Shown: positions 57,995 through 64,000 of the stretch, piece by piece | How positions within the stretch are numbered: position 1 is the stretch's first letter | Layout: each line of letters starts with the position of its first letter | DNA from: Polyangia bacterium | Lineage (GTDB): Bacteria > Myxococcota_A > Polyangia > Nannocystales > Nannocystaceae | Reading direction: 5' to 3' | DNA: 64,000 bases | NCBI GenBank assembly: GCA_030430565.1 | Contig: JAUIKS010000004.1 | Location: 141,992-205,991, forward strand | Translations under genes and position numbers: made by a program | Notes under the pieces: generated by a model | Database searches by the model: none | What the model was told of the DNA's origin: nothing | The model's input: only the letters and a program-made list of their open reading frames with translations

Positions 57995-58823
57995 GCTCAG
58001 CCCAGAACACGGAGCCGCGAAAGGCGACGCGCGCGGGCCCGGTCATCATCACGTCGGCCTGGGGATCGGCGGGGACGCGGATCGTCAGGGCGCCGCCGGG
58101 GAGCAGCACGCGGATCGGCTGGTCAGGCTCGGCGAGCCCCGCGTCGACAGCCGCGGCCGCGGTCGCGCAGGCCCCCGTGCCGCAGGCCTGCGTGATCCCG
58201 CAGCCGCGCTCCCAGACCCAGGTCGTCAGGCTGCCGTCCGCCTCGCGGCGCACGAACTCGACGTTGGTGCGGTTCGGGAACAGCGGATCCCGCTCGACCC
58301 CCGGCCCGAGGTTTCGCGCCAGCGTCTCCGGATCCTCGCCGCGGACGAAGTGAATCGCGTGCGGGTTGCCCATGGACACGGCCGCGAACGCGCGACCCGG
58401 GGCGGCCTCGGGGTGGCGCGCGCCGAGCCGGCGGGCGGGCCCCATGGCGACGCGCACCTGGGCGAGCTGGCGCGCGGCGTCGAGCTCGATGACCTCGCAG
58501 CGCAGCGCGCCGGCGTCCGTCTCGACCACGAGGTCACGCTCGCCGGTTGTTTGGGCCAGGTGAAGCGCGACGCAGCGGAGCCCGTTGCCGCACATCTCGG
58601 GGCGCGAGCCGTCGTGGTTGATCACGATCATCCGCGCGAGCGCGTCGCTCGTTCGCGGCGCCTCGACGAGCAGCAGCCCGTCACCGCCGACGCCGCTGCG
58701 GCGATCGCAGAGCTGCGGGGCCAGGCGCGAGAGCGCTTCGAGGTCGCGCGGGGAGGAGCCGTCGCGCCGATCGAGCAGCGCGAAGTCGTTGCCGAGGCCC
58801 TCGACCTTGATGAACTCGAGCAC
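57987..58823 (-). CDS. dapF: Diaminopimelate epimerase
   Basis: 278 residues from GTG 58823. Two-fold pseudo-symmetric fold with catalytic cysteines in SRPEMCGNGLRC and TQACGTGACA. Conserved FIKVEGLGNDFALLD start and the FVRRE region before WVWERGCG. It interconverts LL- and meso-diaminopimelate for peptidoglycan and lysine. No other lysine gene adjoins. secG-tpiA-pgk lie just upstream in the same direction, so it may share their transcript (21 bp gap). Confidence 0.96.
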   Translation of the reverse strand: MLEFIKVEGLGNDFALLDRRDGSSPRDLEALSRLAPQLCDRRSGVGGDGLLLVEAPRTSDALARMIVINHDGSRPEMCGNGLRCVALHLAQTTGERDLVVETDAGALRCEVIELDAARQLAQVRVAMGPARRLGARHPEAAPGRAFAAVSMGNPHAIHFVRGEDPETLARNLGPGVERDPLFPNRTNVEFVRREADGSLTTWVWERGCGITQACGTGACATAAAAVDAGLAEPDQPIRVLLPGGALTIRVPADPQADVMMTGPARVAFRGSVFWAELS

Positions 58824-58844
58824 GATCTTGTTTCGGCGTAGCGC

Positions 58845-59501
58845 CTACGGGGTCTTCGCGTCGTCGGCCGGCTTGGCGTCGGCCGGCTTGGCGTCGGCCT
58901 TGGCCTCGGGCGCGTCGGCCTTTACGTCCGCCGCCGGGGCGTCGGCCTTCGCGTCGCCGGTCTCATCTGCAGCGGGCGTCGGGCTGTCGCCGAAGGGCTG
59001 CTTCAGCTTGAGATCGGTGGGGGGCAACGCGAGGTTGGGGGTGCCGACCGGCGGCGCGGCCTCGCTCGACGTGGGCTCAGGCTCGGTCGGGGGCGGGGCG
59101 TCCGGGACCGGCGTGCTGTTCGGACCCTCTTTGACCGCGGCGTCGGCGGGCGGCAGCGGCTGCCAGTTGCCAAGACGCTCGTAGTCGATCGGCTGGTCTT
59201 GGCCGAGCAGGTCGCTCTGTCCCTCGAGCTCTTCGCTCGCCGCCTTGAGGCGGCTCGAGTCGCTGTTGGCGCTCGCGTAGGCGAGGAAGATCGAGCCGAC
59301 CATGAAGGCGCCCGCGAAGATCTGGGTCGCCTTCGCGAGCACGTCCGCGCTGCCGCCACCACCGAACACGCTCTGGCTCGCGCCGCCGCCGAGGGCCGTC
59401 CCCATTCCGCCTTTGCCGGACTGGAGGAGGATGATGAGGATCATCAGCAGGCTGACGATCGCGAAGACAACGGTGACTATCGTGACGATGATGTCGAACA
59501 T
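58845..59501 (-). CDS. secG: Protein translocase subunit SecG with long Ala/Pro/Asp-rich extension
   Basis: 218 residues; ordinary SecG has about 75-110. The first 78 residues are SecG: helix 1 (4-26; TIVTVVFAIVSLLMILIILLQ), the loop SGKGGMGTALGGGASQSVFGG and helix 2 (about 57-77). The other 140 are disordered, with QPLPPAD-type Pro runs, then a Lys-Ala-Asp repeat tail (KADAKPADAKPADD type). SecG helps SecA-driven export through SecYEG. The extension is far beyond family norm and repeats in DNA as 18-21 bp units near 58860-58960. Lies 12 bp from tpiA. Confidence 0.93.
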   Translation of the reverse strand: MFDIIVTIVTVVFAIVSLLMILIILLQSGKGGMGTALGGGASQSVFGGGGSADVLAKATQIFAGAFMVGSIFLAYASANSDSSRLKAASEELEGQSDLLGQDQPIDYERLGNWQPLPPADAAVKEGPNSTPVPDAPPPTEPEPTSSEAAPPVGTPNLALPPTDLKLKQPFGDSPTPAADETGDAKADAPAADVKADAPEAKADAKPADAKPADDAKTP

Positions 59502-59513
59502 GGTCGCGGGGTC

Positions 59514-60314
59514 CTACCCGCCTGCGGCGGTCCGCACGATATCGAGGAATGACGCGGCGTCAAGCGAGGCGCCGCCGACGAGGAAACCGTCGATGTCGCC
59601 TGCGGCGAGGAGCCCGGCGGCGTTCGCAGGTTTGACACTACCACCGTAGAGAATCGATCTGCCGGCGCCCGTGGAGCCGAAGCGCTCGCCCATCCAGGCG
59701 CGGATCGAGCGGTGCATGGCGCTGGCCTCGGTGGGGGTGGCGACCTTGCCGGTCCCGATCGCCCAGATTGGCTCATAGGCGATCACGAGGCGCTCGTTAA
59801 TGTGCTCGTGTGATACGTTCGAGAACGCCGTTGAAAGCTGTGAAATTACGTAGGATTCGTGTGTTGCCGACTCGCGGATCTCGAGCGGCTCGCCGATGCA
59901 AAGAACGGTCTGGACGCCGGCCGCGAGGGCGGCCTGGAGCTTGCGCGCCACGTCGTGATCGGTCTCTCGGAAGTGACCTCGACGCTCCGAATGGCCGATG
60001 ATCGCGCCGTTGACGCCGGCGTCGAGGAGCATCGTCGGGCCGACCTCCCCGGTGAACGCGCCCGACTCCTGGGCCGCGACGTTCTGCGCGAACAGCCACA
60101 GCGCGCCCCCGGGCGGCGCGTGACGGACCGCGAGATCGAGGGAGAGGAAGGTCGGCGCGATCCCGACGTTGACCGATGACGGATTCGCGGCGATCGCGTT
60201 CATGAGACCGGCCGCGACGGCGTCGGCGAGCTCGCGGGCTTCAAACCGGAGCTTGTTCTGTTTCCAGTTGCCGATGACCCAGCGAAGTCGAGCTGCCGTA
60301 TCCGTCTCAGTCAC
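59514..60314 (-). CDS. tpiA: Triosephosphate isomerase
   Basis: 266 residues. GNWKQNK (Lys near 18) and GHSERRGHFRETD (catalytic His near 108) are visible, and VIAYEPIWAIGTGKVATP carries the active Glu; the YGGSVKPANAAGLLA phosphate loop closes it. Interconverts DHAP and GAP. The N-terminal start TETDTAARLRWVIGNWK is a short extension. Followed by secG (12 bp) and preceded by pgk (50 bp), the common pgk-tpi-secG order; gap is not upstream. Confidence 0.96.
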   Translation of the reverse strand: MTETDTAARLRWVIGNWKQNKLRFEARELADAVAAGLMNAIAANPSSVNVGIAPTFLSLDLAVRHAPPGGALWLFAQNVAAQESGAFTGEVGPTMLLDAGVNGAIIGHSERRGHFRETDHDVARKLQAALAAGVQTVLCIGEPLEIRESATHESYVISQLSTAFSNVSHEHINERLVIAYEPIWAIGTGKVATPTEASAMHRSIRAWMGERFGSTGAGRSILYGGSVKPANAAGLLAAGDIDGFLVGGASLDAASFLDIVRTAAGG

Positions 60315-60364
60315 AAAGTCCTCCGCCTGTCGTTGGATGCCCCGGTTGTAGCCGATCGCGCGGG

Positions 60365-61600
60365 CTAGCGCGACAGCAGCGCAGCGACGCCGGGGAGCGT
60401 CTTGCCCTCGATCATCTCGAGGGACGCGCCGCCACCGGTGGAGATGTGATCGACACGCTCGGCCAGGCCGTTCTCCCGTACGGCCGCGACGCTGTCACCG
60501 CCGCCGATGACCGTGAACCCGGGGCAGGCGGCGACCGCCTCGGCGACGCCGAGGGTGCCCCGCGCGAACGCCGGGTTCTCAAACAGGCCCATCGGACCGT
60601 TCCAGAACAGCATCTTGGCCGCGCGGATCCGCGACGCGAAGCGGCCGACGGTGTCGGGGCCGATGTCGAGCGCCATCTCATCGGCGTCGAGCGCGGTGTC
60701 GGGCTCGACGACGATCGTCCGGCTCAGCGAGCCCTTGAGGTCGGCGCCGAGCCGCAGATCCACGGGCAGCTCGACGTTGACGCCGCGGGCCTCGGCGCGC
60801 CGGATGACCGTGCGGCAGTCCGAGAGCCGGTCACCCTCGTGCAGCGAAGCCCCGACCTTGACGCCCTGCGCGGCCAGGAAGGTGTTGGCCATGGCGCCGC
60901 CGATCAGCAGGCTGTCGCCCTGCTTGAGCCGCTGGATCACCGCCAGCAGCACGGTGAGCTTGTCGGAGACCTTGGCCCCGCCGACGACCGCGACGAAGGG
61001 GTGCTCGGGGTTTTGGACCACGCGCCCGAGCGCCTTCAGCTCGCGCTCCAGCAGCAGGCCAGGCGCGCGCTCGTGGACTCGCTCGGGGACGCCGACCACG
61101 GAGGCGTGGGCGCGGTGACACGTGCCGAAGGCGTCGTTGACGTAGAGGTCGCAGAGGTTGGCGAGGGCCGCGGCGAACTCGGGGTCGTTGGCCTTCTCGC
61201 CGGGGTGAAAGCGCAGGTTCTCGAGCAGCACGATCTGGCCGGCGCGGGTGTCGAGCACGAGCTTTCGGACCGCGTCGCCGACGACCTCGTCGGGCAGCCG
61301 GACCTCGCACTCGAGCAGCTCCGCCAGCTTCGCTCCGACTGGCTCAAGGGTCAGCTCGGGCGTGACCGCGCCCTTCGGGCGACCGAGGTGTGAGGCCAAG
61401 ATCAGCCGCGCGCCGCGATCACGCAGCGCCTTGATCGTCGGCAGCGCGGCGCGGATCCTGGTGTCGTCGCGGACCGTCCCGTCGGGCCTGAGCGGGACGT
61501 TGAAGTCAACGCGAACCAGCACGCGGCGGTTGTTGACATCGAGGCTGGAGAGCTGTGGCAGCGCGGCGAGGAAGCCGTCCCCTGACGTCGACTGGATCAT
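60365..61600 (-). CDS. pgk: Phosphoglycerate kinase
   Basis: 411 residues from ATG 61600 (MIQSTSGDG); the track frame opens a few codons earlier without a good start. RVLVRVDFNVPL, the substrate loop SHLGRPKG, GGAKVSDK and the C-terminal nucleotide site PVTVIGGGDSVAA-type FTVIGGGDSVAAV are all present. It makes ATP from 1,3-bisphosphoglycerate. Head of a pgk-tpiA-secG unit on the minus strand; the upstream 164-bp gap separates it from an unknown small gene. Confidence 0.96.
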   Translation of the reverse strand: MIQSTSGDGFLAALPQLSSLDVNNRRVLVRVDFNVPLRPDGTVRDDTRIRAALPTIKALRDRGARLILASHLGRPKGAVTPELTLEPVGAKLAELLECEVRLPDEVVGDAVRKLVLDTRAGQIVLLENLRFHPGEKANDPEFAAALANLCDLYVNDAFGTCHRAHASVVGVPERVHERAPGLLLERELKALGRVVQNPEHPFVAVVGGAKVSDKLTVLLAVIQRLKQGDSLLIGGAMANTFLAAQGVKVGASLHEGDRLSDCRTVIRRAEARGVNVELPVDLRLGADLKGSLSRTIVVEPDTALDADEMALDIGPDTVGRFASRIRAAKMLFWNGPMGLFENPAFARGTLGVAEAVAACPGFTVIGGGDSVAAVRENGLAERVDHISTGGGASLEMIEGKTLPGVAALLSR

Positions 61601-61692
61601 GGCGAGCAAATACACACGCCGCAGTGGCCAGACAACGGCGCGGCGCGTGAGTTTGCGGTTCGAAACGATCGAGCTCTCGAGATGACGTCAAC

Positions 61693-61739
61693 GACCCCGG
61701 GAGCGACGCCCGTGACTCACTGGGTCGTCTCCTGGGGTC
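61693..61739 (+). other. 11-bp inverted repeat between pgk and a small unknown gene
   Basis: Arms GACCCCGGGAG (61693-61703) and CTCCTGGGGTC (61729-61739), fully paired on the plus strand with one G-U pair. On the minus strand the same site has one A-C mismatch. Lies after the stop of the small minus-strand gene (61765), so a terminator role is possible, although no T-run follows. Confidence 0.35.
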
Positions 61740-61764
61740 CTGCGCGCGGAGGAGCGCGGCGGCG

Positions 61765-62010
61765 TTACTCGGCCGCGTCGACCAGCTCGTCGGTGTCCGT
61801 CTGGCGCAGGTCGCTGCTGACCAGGTCGAGCAGCTCCGAGGAGAGACCGATGATCTGCGCGGACGAGTAGCCCTGCTCGCGCATCTGTCGGAACAGCGAG
61901 CGCGCGAGAATGCTGAGGCCTCGTGGGGAGGTGTTGGCGGTCTTCGAAGATGAAGTGGTCGGGACTGCGTACATTCCGATCTTCCTCGTCTCTTTGTCCG
62001 AGCTAGTCAT
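61765..62010 (-). CDS. Small helical protein (81 residues), unknown
   Basis: 81 residues from ATG 62010, with GGAG six bases upstream. Ser/Thr/Lys-rich first 35 residues, then a helical core ILARSLFRQMREQGYSSAQI and ELLDLVSSDLRQ, ending in Asp/Glu. No cysteine, no transmembrane helix. I recognise no family; the pattern SLFRQMREQGYS...IIGLSSELLDLV looks like a small adaptor or regulatory protein. Its upstream region is the most AT-rich nearby and holds an inverted repeat, so it is likely regulated on its own. Confidence 0.65.
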   Translation of the reverse strand: MTSSDKETRKIGMYAVPTTSSSKTANTSPRGLSILARSLFRQMREQGYSSAQIIGLSSELLDLVSSDLRQTDTDELVDAAE

Positions 62011-62244
62011 GCAATCTCCAGGCGCGAGTATCATCCGCCGCTCGATTCCGGGAAATTATCATTGATTTCAGCTCATTGAAATTCAAGGCGTAGGTTCGAA
62101 ACCCAGTGCGATGGCTTGCGCTGCGCAAGCGAATGCGCGGCGAATTCGGCGGATTGTGTGAACCGATCTGCGCTATGTACGCTCGGTTTCTACCGTCGCC
62201 GCGAGCCGTTCGTAGTGTGCCTGAAAATCGTGTCCCGAAGCGGA
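62011..62244. other. AT-rich leader of the small protein with an inverted repeat
   Basis: 234-bp gap before a minus-strand gene end. Contains ATTTCA (62065-62070) / TGAAAT (62077-62082), six bases apart, 55 bp upstream of the small gene. The half-site ATTTCA also occurs in the arms of the 48915 palindrome, but spacing differs. Otherwise nothing clear. Confidence 0.35.
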
Positions 62245-63024
62245 TCAAGGAGCGTTGGGTTTTGGTCCGAACTCACGCGCTCGCGGGGTCGCGCGTGGGC
62301 TTGAAGACGACTGGTCGTCGCCTGGTCGACTGGTGCGACCAGTTGACCGCTGGCGCGGGAACTCCAATCCTGTCATGGCGTAAAGGACAGCTTCGATCTC
62401 GGCGACGCGGACCCTTCGCTGCAGCGACTCGACTGCGGACTGCTCGCTCGCGGTCGCGGGCGGGCCGGCGAGCCGGTCCTCGAGCAGGAGCTGCAGGCGC
62501 TCGAAGTAGAGCTGCGTGACGAGGACCAGCAGACGCTCGCGCTCGCGCTCGACATCGATCGCGGCCCTGGCCGCGCGCAGCTCGTTGTCGTCGAAGATCA
62601 GGCGGTCGAGCTCCCACGTCGCGCGCACCGACACGCTGTGCCCGGCGCCGAGGTCTTGTGACAGCTCGTCGGCGTTGCCGGCCTCCTGATCGAGCTGCCA
62701 ACCTTGATCGGTCCGGAGGTCGTACTCGCCGCGCAGGACCGGCAGCGCCGCAGCTGCGCGCGCGCGTTTTCGCCAGCGTCGCGCGAGGCTCGGATCGACC
62801 GCGAGTCGACGGGCTGCAGCGCGCTGGACCTCGGCGACGCTCGGGATGCCCGCGAGCTCCTCACTCCAAGCGCGTCGCCACGTCGCGTGGGGATCGGCGG
62901 GGCGGCTCGGCCCACGGAGGGCTGCTTGGGGCGGCGGAGGCGTTGGCGGCGGCGCGGGCTCGCCCGCGAGCAGCAGGCCCAGGCCGACCTTCGCGATTGC
63001 AATATTAATGATCAGACAGGTCAT
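62245..63024 (-). CDS. TolC-like helical protein, incomplete family match, unknown
   Basis: 259 residues. Hydrophobic signal-like start (about 1-20; LIINIAIAKVGLGLLLAG), then a Pro-rich stretch and a helical body with RATWELDRLIFDDNELRAAR and RERLLVLVTQLYFERLQLLL, the type of long amphipathic helix found in TolC/outer-membrane efflux proteins. Only about one half of a TolC repeat fits, and the last 40 residues are disordered (Arg/Ser/Pro). It could be a truncated or specialised relative. Its start overlaps the end of the next gene by 4 bp (ATGA), so the two are coupled. Confidence 0.6.
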   Translation of the reverse strand: MTCLIINIAIAKVGLGLLLAGEPAPPPTPPPPQAALRGPSRPADPHATWRRAWSEELAGIPSVAEVQRAAARRLAVDPSLARRWRKRARAAAALPVLRGEYDLRTDQGWQLDQEAGNADELSQDLGAGHSVSVRATWELDRLIFDDNELRAARAAIDVERERERLLVLVTQLYFERLQLLLEDRLAGPPATASEQSAVESLQRRVRVAEIEAVLYAMTGLEFPRQRSTGRTSRPGDDQSSSSPRATPRAREFGPKPNAP

Positions 63025-63971
63025 CGCGCGGCCTCCCCGGACGGGCAGACCGCGCGGCGGAGCGCGCTCGCCTCGCGGCGACGCAGCTCGCGGTCTTGAC
63101 TGGAGGGCGCTGGGACGACCCGCGCGCGCCGAGCCTGCTGGTCCCGCGTGAACGCTCGGAGCAGCTGCGCGCCGCGGACGCGAGCGAGCGGATCGAAGTT
63201 GAGGCGCGCGAGCGCCAGGACCGTGATGTCTCGACTCGTTTGACTCGTGGGCGCAGCGACCGGCGTAGCCGTGAGTTCGGGGTCGAGCAGCGCGCGTTGA
63301 CCCGCGCGCAGCTCCACACCGAGCGACAGCGACAGCCCTGTCGGCCGGCGCAGCGCGGGCGGCGTGGGAGCGACGCAGACCCGCGATTCACGGGACTCGC
63401 AGGGGCGCTGTCGCCAGCGCCACGCGCCGCCGTGATGACTGGGGAGCCAGCCGGTGGGGCTGCACGCGAGCGCTTCGGGGCGCGCGAGCACGGCGACGCG
63501 GGCGTCCAGCGGGTCACCGCGCTCGATCGACAGCAGGTGCGCGCGGTCCTCCTGCCGGCGCAGCACCCACCGATGTCCGGCGCCGTCGGCCAGCACGAGC
63601 AGGGCCGGATCGAGGAAGCTCGCGCGCACGGAGCTGGGGCGGGGCAGCGCGCGCGCGCGCGCTGCCCCGAGGTCGTCATCTCTGTCCTCGCCAGCGCTGC
63701 TGCTGAGCGTGTCGCGGGCCGCTGTCACCCGCGACCAGCACGGGCTCGTGTTCGCGTTCGAGGGCGCGCGCCAGCAGACCCAGAGCCCGCTCGGCGTGGC
63801 CGCGAACCAGCTCTCCGGCGCGCGCGGACCCCCGTGGATAAGGCGCAGCGGCGGTGTTGACGGGGACCGGTGGCCTGGCGTTGGGCCGAGCCAGAATACG
63901 AGCAGCAGTGACACGAGGTACATCGCCACGGTGCTCGGCCGCGCGCCCGCGTTGGTTGCGTGTGGATGCAA
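63021..63971 (-). CDS. Exported protein of unknown function, start uncertain
   Basis: 316 residues from a TTG at 63971, or 300 from ATG 63923 (MYLVSLLLVFWLGPTPG), a better signal-anchor start; the frame also stays open to the window edge. After the hydrophobic start (about 17-30) comes a mixed domain with scattered cysteines (WVCWR, SPCWSR, ALACSP and ESRVCVAP), suggesting disulfides in the periplasm. Arg-rich tail. No family recognised. Coupled to the TolC-like gene by a 4-bp overlap, so the pair probably works together. Confidence 0.55.
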   Translation of the reverse strand: MHPHATNAGARPSTVAMYLVSLLLVFWLGPTPGHRSPSTPPLRLIHGGPRAPESWFAATPSGLWVCWRAPSNANTSPCWSRVTAARDTLSSSAGEDRDDDLGAARARALPRPSSVRASFLDPALLVLADGAGHRWVLRRQEDRAHLLSIERGDPLDARVAVLARPEALACSPTGWLPSHHGGAWRWRQRPCESRESRVCVAPTPPALRRPTGLSLSLGVELRAGQRALLDPELTATPVAAPTSQTSRDITVLALARLNFDPLARVRGAQLLRAFTRDQQARRARVVPAPSSQDRELRRREASALRRAVCPSGEAAR

Positions 63972-64000
63972 CGGAGACGGCGCGTGACCGACCTCTTGCC

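Noticed and set aside
62091..62104. A TTCGAAA-type T-loop look-alike suggesting a tRNA gene
   Set aside because: No matching acceptor, D or anticodon stems can be built around it.

Overview
High-GC, gene-dense bacterial DNA with long antisense shadow ORFs. The content points to a myxobacterium, and the Nannocystis/Enhygromyxa/Plesiocystis branch (Nannocystineae) fits best. The reasons are eukaryote-like Ser/Thr kinases with FHA and TPR modules, an AgmX-like lipoprotein, a multihaem cytochrome, a Na+-translocating NADH:quinone reductase and futalosine-type menaquinone genes. This assignment is inferred from gene content only; no rRNA gene or tRNA gene was seen.

Layout. 1-6.7 kb: the end of a kinase-FHA gene, an octahaem cytochrome, a small membrane protein, a cardiolipin synthase-type phospholipase D, a PilT-N-like protein and csrA. 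7-14.3 kb: a two-gene operon (giant DUF4175-like membrane/coiled-coil protein plus a peptidase-MA metalloprotease) that diverges from a translationally coupled sigma factor / anti-sigma / secreted-protein operon. 14.6-22.7 kb: envelope and peptidoglycan genes (an AsmA-like-GT51 transglycosylase fusion, an outer-membrane protein, trmH, a class A PBP). 22.9-30.2 kb: small envelope proteins (TM2-SHOCT, BamE-like, two beta-barrel candidates, an OmpA lipoprotein, an AgmX-like lipoprotein), a PLP-dependent cystathionine enzyme and a double glyoxalase-fold protein. 30.5-35.4 kb: ubiA-type prenyltransferase, a kinase-TPR receptor and a PEGA protein.

35.5-48.8 kb is the functional centre. On the minus strand, in transcription order, it carries a GbsR/MarR-like regulator, a polyprenyl diphosphate synthase, menG/ubiE, ubiX, mqnE and mqnA. 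After about 600 bp come nqrABCDEF, apbE and a 58-codon nqrM homologue. Quinone synthesis, the quinone-using sodium pump and its two maturation factors therefore lie together. A perfect palindrome sits between the regulator and a divergent HtrA protease and is a good operator candidate. The rest of the menaquinone pathway (mqnB, mqnC, mqnD and a UbiD-type decarboxylase) is not in this window.

48.9-64 kb: HtrA protease, TPR lipoprotein, a multi-span membrane protein with a small partner, guaB-guaA-ruvB, dapF, then pgk-tpiA-secG on the minus strand. The end holds a small unknown 81-residue protein and two coupled unknown genes, the first TolC-like and the second reaching the window edge.

Non-coding points of interest are a duplicated structured intergenic element (30.4 and 51.9 kb), an 18-nt near-palindrome found directly after two different operons (14.36 and 27.05 kb), a textbook intrinsic terminator (27.08 kb) and a CsrA-type motif over the csrA ribosome binding site. 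I saw no CRISPR array, insertion sequence, prophage or obvious horizontally acquired island.
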